This document shows positions 55,597 through 62,854 of a DNA stretch of 64,000 nucleotides, in pieces. Each line of letters begins with the position of its first letter. Position 1 is the stretch's first letter. The notes beneath the pieces are model-generated. The model was not told the origin of the DNA, searched no databases, and saw only the letters and a list, made by a program, of their open reading frames with translations. This stretch comes from Chitinivorax sp. B (GTDB lineage: Bacteria; Pseudomonadota; Gammaproteobacteria; Burkholderiales; SCOH01): assembly GCF_005503445.1 (NCBI RefSeq), contig NZ_SCOH01000014.1:54483-118482 (forward strand). The letters are read 5' to 3'. A program made the position numbers and the translations under genes.

Positions 55597-56336
55597 CGTC
55601 CCGTCACCTTTCGCCAGCACAATGCCGGTAAACGTAGCAACATGCCGAAGAACAAGGTTGCATGCATACCGGAGATCTGTACGTTGTCCCGCCACAATTG
55701 GAAGTGCGATACACCATCAATTGGATAGCGCACAGGTGTTGGTTGATTGATCATACGAATACCTGCCCAATGCAAGCGGACCAGTACTTCAGTATCAAAG
55801 GCCATGCGGCTGCCCAGCTTGGTGTTGTCCGCCAGCGTCAGGACTGGTGCGATGGGGTAGATGCGAAAACCGCACATGGAGTCTCGAATCTCAAATGACA
55901 AGGTGTTGATCCACACCCAGATGTGGGTCAAATAGCGTGAATACAAACGGCTTTTGGGTACTGATTCATCATAGATCGGCTGCCCGATGATAAGGGCATC
56001 AGGCTGTTGGCGACCCAGTTCCAGAAAGATGGGGAGATCGGTTACTTTATGTTGGCCGTCTGCATCGATTTGTATTGCGTGTGTGAAACCCAGGCGTGCC
56101 GCTTCACGCATGCCGGTCAACACGGCTGCCCCTTTACCTTGATTGATGGCATGTACGACCAGGCTGACCTGAGTTGAATGTGCTTTCGCCAAGGCTTGTA
56201 ATACTGCTGCACAACTAGCATCACAGCCATCATCGACCAGGATGCAATGGATGTTTTGCACCAGTACGTCTGCCAGAACGGCACCAATTGCGTGTTCGTG
56301 GTTATAAACCGGGATCAATACACAGGGTTGAAACAT
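55593..56336 (-). CDS. Family 2 glycosyltransferase of the aryl polyene cluster
   Basis: 247 aa GT-A fold enzyme: V-L-I-P-V-Y-N-H-E start, V-D-D-G at about 36, D-A-D-G-Q as the DxD motif, and I-R-D-S-M-C-G-F-R-I-Y-P near the acceptor site. Likely adds the sugar or polyprenyl-like head group of the aryl polyene lipid. Lies 3 bp after the adenylation fusion and overlaps the acyltransferase gene. Confidence 0.88.
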   Translation of the reverse strand: MFQPCVLIPVYNHEHAIGAVLADVLVQNIHCILVDDGCDASCAAVLQALAKAHSTQVSLVVHAINQGKGAAVLTGMREAARLGFTHAIQIDADGQHKVTDLPIFLELGRQQPDALIIGQPIYDESVPKSRLYSRYLTHIWVWINTLSFEIRDSMCGFRIYPIAPVLTLADNTKLGSRMAFDTEVLVRLHWAGIRMINQPTPVRYPIDGVSHFQLWRDNVQISGMHATLFFGMLLRLPALCWRKVTGR

Positions 56337-56339
56337 GGG

Positions 56340-58031
56340 CTACTCGAATATGACTCGGCCACTGGCATGCAGCCCCGCGCTGGAGCTTAGCTTAAAGGAG
56401 AGAGCTTGCTTGTCTGAGCGCCAATCCAGCTCCAGTTCCACTTGCATGCCTGGGTGAATAATACGCTGGAACTTCAATGCTTCCATGCGTGTAAATTGCC
56501 CGGTAATACCAAAGCGGCTACGTCCTTCCCGGATAACCCAATCAACCTGTGCAACACCAGGTAACACCGGCGCTTGTGGGAAGTGGCCATCGAAATAGAG
56601 CAGATCCGGCGTAACCGCGAGAGTCATACAAGCATTGGATTCATTTTGGAAAGCAGTCAATGTTGTGGCCTGGGTGGGGGCAAACAGTTGAGCCAGTGCA
56701 GACAAGCTGCACTTGCCTTGACTGTCGGTCGGTAAGTTGCGGATGAAACGCCAACGTCTGGGTAGGGCGACTGGCTCAATACTGTTGGCAAGTTGCTGGC
56801 GTAGTTGCCGGATCATTTGTGTTTTGCCGATTTGGGCCAGCTTGACACGCCCGGTATCATTGAGCTCCAGTACGGCGGCCAAGTGTTCCCGAGTATCCGG
56901 CAGCATCAATACGCGAGAAGCCTGCGTCCACCCACAAGCCTGCAGAGCATTTTCAACTGCGACCAGTGATACGCGCTTGCCTTCAATCTTGGCGATACGA
57001 TCATTGCGACCAAGCAATACAAAATGGGTATTGTCCTGAATGGAGGCCCGATCAGCAGTGCCATACCAAGTGGTGTCTGGCAAATGAGGGGATTGCACTA
57101 TAAGCAGCTCATTTTCGATCTGAATCTGGACGCCTGGAAACGTCGTCCAGCCAAGATTCAGATCATTGGTGCGTTGCCGCCAAGCAATGCCACCGGTTTC
57201 TGAGCTGCCGTACACTTCCATGGGCGTTTTACCCAAGCGGGCAGTGATCAATGGCACTGCATCATCAGGTAGCGGTCCGGCAGAAGAGAATACAGCATGG
57301 GTCTGTGCTCGTGCGACTTGCCAGTCCAGTGTATCTGGCAGGCGCTTCAAGTGTGCTGGACTGGAAATCAAAATGGCAGGACGCATTGCCAATACTTCGG
57401 AGAATGCCTCTGGAAATATGAGGCTTTCTGACCAGAATGGGCGTTGACTGGCTAGCGGCCATAAAATTTTGAACAGTAGCCCATAGATATGCTGGTGCGA
57501 TACGGTGGCAACCGTACAGGTATGTACAAGCTGCTCACCAAATACCTGCTGCAATGTGGCAACTTCGTTGGCCAACTGATGTAATTGTTTGGCAATAGCC
57601 TGTGGTTCGCCTGTGCTACCGGAGGTGAACACCACAACGCCAGGGAAGCTGGGCGATAAGGGTGGCAAGCTGGTGTCATCATCACCGCGTATAGTCAGGG
57701 CGTTGAGCGGAAGTGGACGACAACTTGTGGGAAACTCGCCTACAAAGTGGTCAACATGGTGCTGCAACTGTTCAATTGTTGCTGGCAGAATATTGCCGGG
57801 AAGATAGACAGATTTACCCGCATGCCAGGCTGCGAAAAGGGTTGTGGCAAACTGAATACCATCGGTTTCGTATAGTGCTAGTGCCGATCCCGGTGTTTTG
57901 CTCAATAAGGTGTACTTTGCCCGAACGGCCTGAAGAAACTGGCTGTATGAAACACAACCCTGACGATGTAGGGCCACTAGGTAGTCTTCTGATGTAGGGA
58001 CATTCAAGCAGGTCAGCAGCAGATCAGGCAT
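56340..58031 (-). CDS. Adenylation (acyl-ACP ligase) protein fused to a C-terminal hotdog dehydratase (ApeH-ApeI fusion)
   Basis: 563 aa from ATG 58031, overlapping the upstream membrane protein by 8 bp. Residues 1 to about 440 form an ANL ligase with T-S-G-S-T-G at 136-141, Y-G-S-S-E-T-G-G and G-R-N-D-R-I-A-K-I-E-G-K-R. The last about 110 residues form an ApeI-like dehydratase with Y-F-D-G-H-F-P-Q-A-P-V-L-P-G-V. In the E. coli system ApeH loads 4-hydroxybenzoate onto ACP and ApeI pairs with ApeP; here both activities are on one chain. Confidence 0.9.
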   Translation of the reverse strand: MPDLLLTCLNVPTSEDYLVALHRQGCVSYSQFLQAVRAKYTLLSKTPGSALALYETDGIQFATTLFAAWHAGKSVYLPGNILPATIEQLQHHVDHFVGEFPTSCRPLPLNALTIRGDDDTSLPPLSPSFPGVVVFTSGSTGEPQAIAKQLHQLANEVATLQQVFGEQLVHTCTVATVSHQHIYGLLFKILWPLASQRPFWSESLIFPEAFSEVLAMRPAILISSPAHLKRLPDTLDWQVARAQTHAVFSSAGPLPDDAVPLITARLGKTPMEVYGSSETGGIAWRQRTNDLNLGWTTFPGVQIQIENELLIVQSPHLPDTTWYGTADRASIQDNTHFVLLGRNDRIAKIEGKRVSLVAVENALQACGWTQASRVLMLPDTREHLAAVLELNDTGRVKLAQIGKTQMIRQLRQQLANSIEPVALPRRWRFIRNLPTDSQGKCSLSALAQLFAPTQATTLTAFQNESNACMTLAVTPDLLYFDGHFPQAPVLPGVAQVDWVIREGRSRFGITGQFTRMEALKFQRIIHPGMQVELELDWRSDKQALSFKLSSSAGLHASGRVIFE

Positions 58032-58566
58032 GATGTTTTCGCTTGACGTGCAAGCGTATGCAATATTCGACAGCAAATAAGACACCCATCAATAAATAGG
58101 CGATTAGTCCGTTATATAACGACCAAACCTGAGGTGTTGCCCATAAGGCAGTTACAAAGGCGATTGAGCCATTGACCACAAAAAATGCACACCAGACCTG
58201 AGTGACACGCCTGGTATAGGCTACTGCAAATGCTGGCAGGTCTGGTTCCCTCAGTCTTGCCAATCGTTCAACGACACTGGGGGGATGGAAAAGGCTCCAG
58301 CCAAAGACTGCCAACATGGCCACATTGACTAGCACGGGGTAAAGCTTGAGTGGCAAGGCGCTATTACTGATCATTACCGCAATTAGGAGTACCCCTGCTG
58401 CGGCGAGCCAGCCTTTACCTGCCATCAAACCACTACTGTTGACCCGCAATAGCAAAATGACCACCAACAACAATGCCAGCATTCTCGGTTCAACATGTGC
58501 TTGTCCAAGCCAAATGGCAAAGGGATAAAGCACGGTGATCACCGCAATCAATACATTTCGCAACAC
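58024..58566 (-). CDS. Polytopic membrane protein of aryl polyene clusters (ApeG/COG4648 type)
   Basis: 180 aa with about five hydrophobic helices and few polar residues; L-F-H-P-P-S-V-V-E-R-L-A-R-L between helices is a family-typical loop. Function unknown; constant member of these clusters. 14 bp after the second ACP gene. Confidence 0.8.
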   Translation of the reverse strand: MLRNVLIAVITVLYPFAIWLGQAHVEPRMLALLLVVILLLRVNSSGLMAGKGWLAAAGVLLIAVMISNSALPLKLYPVLVNVAMLAVFGWSLFHPPSVVERLARLREPDLPAFAVAYTRRVTQVWCAFFVVNGSIAFVTALWATPQVWSLYNGLIAYLLMGVLFAVEYCIRLHVKRKHHA

Positions 58567-58580
58567 CGATAATGGCCTGT

Positions 58581-58838
58581 CTATTCCTTGGTCAATGCTT
58601 CGATGGCGTTGATGACATCCTGTACCGTACGAACTGTTTTGAAAGATTCTGCGGTCAGCCGCTTACCGGTCAATTGCTTGAGTTTGACTGCCAGATCGAC
58701 TGCATCAATGCTGTCAATATCCAGGTCTGTGTAAAGGTTGGCATCACGGGTAATTTTGGCGGGATCCAGTTCAAATGTGTCATGCAACACATCGACGATC
58801 ATTTGGTAGATTTCGTCTTGCGTCATGGTTGGCTCCAT
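58581..58838 (-). CDS. apeF: Acyl carrier protein (ApeF type)
   Basis: 85 aa. Phosphopantetheine attachment serine in D-I-D-S-I-D-A-V-D-L. Its ATG overlaps the stop of the first ACP (TAATG). An internal ATG four codons later is possible. Carries the growing chain or the starter unit. Confidence 0.92.
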   Translation of the reverse strand: MEPTMTQDEIYQMIVDVLHDTFELDPAKITRDANLYTDLDIDSIDAVDLAVKLKQLTGKRLTAESFKTVRTVQDVINAIEALTKE

Positions 58839-59095
58839 TACTGCTTATGGCTTGCAATCAGGGCCGCCAGGCTGCTGACTGATGAAAAATGTTTGCGGGT
58901 TTCTTCTGAATCGGCAGACAGGTGAATGCCGTAACGCTTTTGCAGTGCTACACCCAGTTCGAGGGCATCGATTGAATCCAGGCCAAGCCCTTCAACAAAC
59001 AAGGGAGCATCAGCATCGATGTCGGCTGGCGTCATATCTTCCAATTGCAGGGAATCAATGATCAGTTGTTTTACTTCGTCTTCAAGCGACTGCAT
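58838..59095 (-). CDS. apeE: Acyl carrier protein (ApeE type)
   Basis: 85 aa from ATG 59095. Attachment serine in L-G-L-D-S-I-D-A-L-E-L. The frame is open to 59230 but that part is a shadow of the acyltransferase gene, whose stop it overlaps by 14 bp. One of two ACPs typical for aryl polyene clusters. Confidence 0.92.
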   Translation of the reverse strand: MQSLEDEVKQLIIDSLQLEDMTPADIDADAPLFVEGLGLDSIDALELGVALQKRYGIHLSADSEETRKHFSSVSSLAALIASHKQ

Positions 59096-59861
59096 GGTTT
59101 TGGCTCTCGTGAATGAAATAGTGTTCCAGATACTGCGTGAGTTGCCGGGCTGCCAAAGTGGGCTGCCCTGATTGTTCGATAAACGGCTGTACCGCAATGT
59201 CGTCACGGACTTCAATGCGGAAATAGACACGTCGTGGCGGTACTCGCCACCATCTTTCCCCCTTACTCAAGGTAGGTGGGGTGCATTGGATGATGACAGG
59301 TGTGATATTCCGTACTCCGCGCACGGCAATATTGGCGGCACCGCGTTTGAGTTGGATTTGGCCATGCTTGGGTGTGCGTGTGCCTTCAGGAAAGATGATC
59401 AAATTGCCGCCTGATGCCAGCGAAGTAACACAGTCGTCTACCAGTTCCACACCTGAATCATTCATTATATAACCCGCTGCGCGGACTGGTCCGTGAGTAA
59501 ACGGGTTTCGCCACAATGCTGCCTTGACCACGCAATCCGCATTTTTGACGAATGCCATCAGGAATACGGTATCGATTAGGGACGGGTGATTGGCTAGTAT
59601 CAGCAGGCCGCGGCGGTTAAGTTTTTCCAGGCCGATGACGTCATATCGCAGCACCCCAAGTCCCTTCATCAGGCCAACAAAGCAACGGAATGTCAGCCGG
59701 ATGACTTCTCGGGAAACCGCCACACGCAGGCGGTTTTTCCAAACAAATAGATTGAGTAACGGAAAGATCAGTACTCGCAGTACCAGCCCACCCAAGCCAA
59801 ATGCCATGAAGCTGATGCCGGTGCCAAGCACTCGCCAATAGCGGCCTAACGTGTCAAGCAT
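59082..59861 (-). CDS. 1-acyl-glycerol-3-phosphate acyltransferase-like protein (PlsC fold, ApeD type)
   Basis: 259 aa from ATG 59861, which overlaps the chain length factor stop by 8 bp; ATGs at 59894 and 59915 would overlap more. N-terminal membrane helix (about 10-35), N-H-P-S-L-I-D as the H-x4-D motif and F-P-E-G-T-R-T as the second PlsC motif. Acyl transfer onto the pigment lipid anchor is inferred. Confidence 0.85.
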   Translation of the reverse strand: MLDTLGRYWRVLGTGISFMAFGLGGLVLRVLIFPLLNLFVWKNRLRVAVSREVIRLTFRCFVGLMKGLGVLRYDVIGLEKLNRRGLLILANHPSLIDTVFLMAFVKNADCVVKAALWRNPFTHGPVRAAGYIMNDSGVELVDDCVTSLASGGNLIIFPEGTRTPKHGQIQLKRGAANIAVRGVRNITPVIIQCTPPTLSKGERWWRVPPRRVYFRIEVRDDIAVQPFIEQSGQPTLAARQLTQYLEHYFIHESQNHAVA

Positions 59862-60594
59862 GACGGTGCCAGAACCAGGTATTACCGTATTCATCGGATT
59901 GCCGAAGCATTGCATCCTGACGTAGCAGGAAACGATGCGGTGCCAGTGAACCTGGGCAATCCGGTAGTAATTCGTTGTTGGTTACTATAGGCTCGGCGTG
60001 TAGGCTGAAATGATTGTCAGTACTTGCTTTGCCCAGCAACCATGCCCAGGCAAATGCTCGATCTGGTTCATCTGCAAAATGTCGGTAGGCATTGGGTAGT
60101 AGGCTGTCAGCCACAATCACCAATACATGGTCTGCTCTATCTTGCAGCAATCCACAGGCTTCTACGACGCCAGCAACACCTGATAGGGAGCCCCCAGCCA
60201 GTGCAGTGGCATTGGCAGTATCCTTGCGGGCAATTGAAAACAAGCCGCTGGTGGCATTATGTACTGACATACCAAAAGCTGTAGGTGATAAAGGTTGGCC
60301 CAGTGTCAGTTCGTTCAACAAGGCCAGCGAACGCTCTGCAGCACCATGGCGTGAACAGAAAACGACAGGTATGCCGGTTTCATCTGACATGACCTGATAG
60401 CCCACTTCACAGGCCAGCCGATCAAGGCGACCGGCCCGACGACGTAGCATTGGTGCCATGGCCGACAATCCAGGCTCGCCTTCTGCCGCCATGTCCAACA
60501 AGCCGGAGGCCCACGCTTGCCAAGCTTCCAGGTGATCCAGGCCAGGTGCCCAGGCAGCATGTCGAATTACTGAAAAGTGCAGTGCGGGTTCCAA
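59854..60594 (-). CDS. apeC: Short beta-ketoacyl synthase chain length factor (ApeC type)
   Basis: 246 aa, starts with TTG (M-E-P-A-L-H-F-S), since no ATG fits the conserved A-A-W-A-P-G-L segment that follows. It is a ketosynthase N-terminal-like domain without the catalytic Cys/His set (Ketoacyl-synt_2 family). It contains M-S-V-H-N-A-T-S-G-L and A-G-G-S-L-S-G-V-A. In E. coli ApeC is the minimal chain length factor bound to ApeO. First gene of the 19-gene cluster, with about 180 bp of upstream non-coding DNA that should hold the promoter. Confidence 0.88.
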   Translation of the reverse strand: MEPALHFSVIRHAAWAPGLDHLEAWQAWASGLLDMAAEGEPGLSAMAPMLRRRAGRLDRLACEVGYQVMSDETGIPVVFCSRHGAAERSLALLNELTLGQPLSPTAFGMSVHNATSGLFSIARKDTANATALAGGSLSGVAGVVEACGLLQDRADHVLVIVADSLLPNAYRHFADEPDRAFAWAWLLGKASTDNHFSLHAEPIVTNNELLPDCPGSLAPHRFLLRQDAMLRQSDEYGNTWFWHRHA

Positions 60595-60700
60595 GTTTCA
60601 ACGCTCGTTTTTGAAATGATCCATCCCTTGAAACATTAGCACAGCGCACACACTAAGCCATTGTTCTGAATATTCGGATGCTGGGAGATTTTGAGTAAAA

Positions 60701-60716
60701 CCGCTAATTTTAGCGG
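60701..60716 (-). terminator. Palindromic hairpin between DUF3025 gene and the pigment cluster
   Basis: CCGCTAA-TT-TTAGCGG (60701-60716). On the minus strand it is followed by TTTTAC. It probably ends the DUF3025/tpx transcript and insulates the cluster promoter. The 2-nt centre means that part of the A/T stem would open as loop. Confidence 0.6.
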
Positions 60717-60771
60717 AAAGCCTATTTATTGAACAAGGTTAATTTTTGTATCTAACTGATAAAACGTTGTT

Positions 60772-61665
60772 TTATTTTTCTGCTGCTGTTTGATCTCGCT
60801 TGGGGCGAAAGTAATCAAGGTTTTGATAGAACATTGGATTGAGGTTGTCCGGGTGCCAGCCAGGTATACCTAGTAGTGGGAGTGGGGGCATTTCTCTAGG
60901 TGTGGAGAGAAACGCTGTGTCAGCAAAAGCGACAGAGACAATTTTGTCAAGCTGTGCCAATTGGATGGTGTGCGGGAGCGAGAAAAAGTCTGCTTCGACC
61001 CTGACTGGCAATACCTTGGCTGTCATGCCAATAAAAGGCTGATGCGCGCGTTCAAGCAATGCGTGGCCAATGACAAAAGGTTGAATTTGTTTTCCCCAGG
61101 CTTGTCTGTTTGACACAAACAGTTTGTTCCAGTGGTGCTGGTTCAAGGCATCGATGAGTTGTGTGTCTGTGTAAGCCAGTAAAATCCCGGATTCGTCCAA
61201 TAGGGTGGCTGCATCCCGTTTGCGTGTACGTTGGTGCAATCCGTTTTGTTGTTTCAATTCGTCAATATGACGTAGGTTGAGTGCGTGCTTGATTCGTGGA
61301 AAGGTCAGCCAGCACAAGGCATTGAACAGGTCGTGCCAATTTTCCCGGCGTGTTGGGACCGTTCGATGCTGGTAGACCGTCCATTCATAGTAAGTGGCCT
61401 CCGCTTCGTTGTCGGTCGGGTAGCGGAAGCGTGGTATGACAGGGCCGTCATGTGGACTGTTTAGCGTATCCAATTGGTGTTGGCTAGGCCAATCTTGCCA
61501 GTCTAGTTGTGGAGCAAGCCAGCTTAAGGTCGAGAGAATCGGGCTACGGGCGAGGAAACCAGGATCGAATGCGGCAATCATTGCATGGGGTACGGTGGAT
61601 AGGCACACTGTCTGTGGCTGGTTCGTTGTGTACTGGACGGCACGACGGATTATCAGGCTTGCCAT
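60772..61665 (-). CDS. DUF3025 domain protein
   Basis: 297 aa, soluble, Trp- and His-rich. Family blocks visible: E-N-W-H-D-L-F-N-A-L-C-W-L-T-F-P-R-I-K (about 105-125), R-D-A-A-T-L-L-D-E-S-G, and C-terminal G-I-P-G-W-H-P-D-N-L-N-P-M-F-Y-Q-N. DUF3025 proteins are proteobacterial and uncharacterised. It lies 59 bp after tpx on the same strand. No signal peptide is evident. Confidence 0.85.
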   Translation of the reverse strand: MASLIIRRAVQYTTNQPQTVCLSTVPHAMIAAFDPGFLARSPILSTLSWLAPQLDWQDWPSQHQLDTLNSPHDGPVIPRFRYPTDNEAEATYYEWTVYQHRTVPTRRENWHDLFNALCWLTFPRIKHALNLRHIDELKQQNGLHQRTRKRDAATLLDESGILLAYTDTQLIDALNQHHWNKLFVSNRQAWGKQIQPFVIGHALLERAHQPFIGMTAKVLPVRVEADFFSLPHTIQLAQLDKIVSVAFADTAFLSTPREMPPLPLLGIPGWHPDNLNPMFYQNLDYFRPKRDQTAAEK

Positions 61666-61724
61666 AAAACATGACGGAGCATCTGGTGATACTCCGTATG
61701 CAGGTCAACTTCAATGGTGGTTTG

Positions 61725-62225
61725 TTACTTTAGCGCCGCTAATGCTGCACCATAGTCAGGCTCGTTTCGAATTTCGCTAACCAGTTCCGAGTGCAGCACC
61801 TTGTTGTTTTCGTCAAGTACAACAACCGCGCGTGCGGCAACACCTGCCAGTGGGCCATCCAGAATTTCTACGCCGTAGTCTTTCAGAAAGTTGCGACCAC
61901 GCATGGTCGACAAGGTGACGACATTATTCAAGCCTTCGGCACCGCAGAAGCGCTTCTGTGCAAACGGCAAATCAGCCGAGATGCACAGTACGACAGAGTT
62001 GTGCAAATCACTGGCAGCAGCGTTGAACTTGCGGGTCGAAAGCGCACAAGTCGGGGTGTCGATACTAGGGAAGATATTCAGAATCTTGCGTTTTGCACCG
62101 AAGCTGTCCAAGCTAACATCAGCCAGATCAATGCCAACCAAGTTGAACGCGGGGGCTGTGCTACCTGTCTGTGGTAGATCACCATTGACGGAAATGGGGT
62201 TGCCACCGAGCGTGACGGATGCCAT
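61725..62225 (-). CDS. tpx: Thiol peroxidase Tpx (atypical 2-Cys peroxiredoxin)
   Basis: 166 aa. Reduces lipid and organic hydroperoxides in the periplasm or cytoplasm using thioredoxin. Catalytic set complete: T57 and peroxidatic C60 in S-I-D-T-P-T-C, resolving C94 in K-R-F-C-G-A-E-G, and R132 in [10 protein letters not shown]. Start ATG 62225. Directly upstream (17 bp) is a cysteine-free paralogue, so the two are one tandem duplication and likely one transcript. Confidence 0.95.
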   Translation of the reverse strand: MASVTLGGNPISVNGDLPQTGSTAPAFNLVGIDLADVSLDSFGAKRKILNIFPSIDTPTCALSTRKFNAAASDLHNSVVLCISADLPFAQKRFCGAEGLNNVVTLSTMRGRNFLKDYGVEILDGPLAGVAARAVVVLDENNKVLHSELVSEIRNEPDYGAALAALK

Positions 62226-62242
62226 GCATGAATCCTTTCTGT

Positions 62243-62755
62243 TTATTGTTGGGGGGGAGCGAGTGCGTCTGCAATCGCTTGGTAATTGGGTTCGTTCGCC
62301 AATTCGGAGACAAGTTCCGAATGCAACACTGTATCGTTCTCGTCTAGCACGACGGTAGCGGTGGCCATTAGACCTGATAGTGGATAATCGGTGATCATGA
62401 CACCGTAATCCTTGTGAAAATCACGGCCACGCAGGGTCGAGAGTGTCACGATATTTCGGAATTCTTCCACTGCCACAATGCGGGCCTGAGCATAGGGCGT
62501 GTCAACCGACACGATGATCGTGACCGTGTTGGGAAACTGGTCAGCCATCGCATTCAATCGGCGAGCGATGGTCAAGCCGATGGCGGCATCCAGGCTGGGT
62601 ACGACCGCGATGACTTTGCGTTTGCCGGTATATTGACTTAGCGATACATCTTTCAGATCCGTGTTGACGAGCATGAAGCTGTGCGCAATGTCACCCGGCC
62701 GGGGAAAACGTCCACCTACGCCAATCGGCTCGCCGTTGAGCAAAATGGTTGCCAT
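62243..62755 (-). CDS. Cysteine-free Tpx paralogue (predicted catalytically dead peroxiredoxin)
   Basis: 170 aa from ATG 62755 with CAGGAGA upstream. It aligns with the neighbouring Tpx without gaps from residue 1 to about 165, including D-Y-G-V, V-V-L-D-E-N and V-L-H-S-E-L-V-S-E. Yet it contains no cysteine at all, and each catalytic position is changed: T57 to A, C60 to G, C94 to V, R132 to T. The frame is intact and the ribosome site strong, so it is under selection rather than decaying. It could be a scaffold, regulatory subunit or heterodimer partner of Tpx; peroxidase activity by the normal mechanism is excluded. Confidence 0.88.
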   Translation of the reverse strand: MATILLNGEPIGVGGRFPRPGDIAHSFMLVNTDLKDVSLSQYTGKRKVIAVVPSLDAAIGLTIARRLNAMADQFPNTVTIIVSVDTPYAQARIVAVEEFRNIVTLSTLRGRDFHKDYGVMITDYPLSGLMATATVVLDENDTVLHSELVSELANEPNYQAIADALAPPQQ

Positions 62756-62854
62756 CTGGTTGGTCTCCTGTAATGCCCGCCCCATGCCGGCGCGGGTTCA
62801 CCTCATTATAGGCATACATTCCATAGGTGTTGGCAAATCCACCAACGCTGCGGT

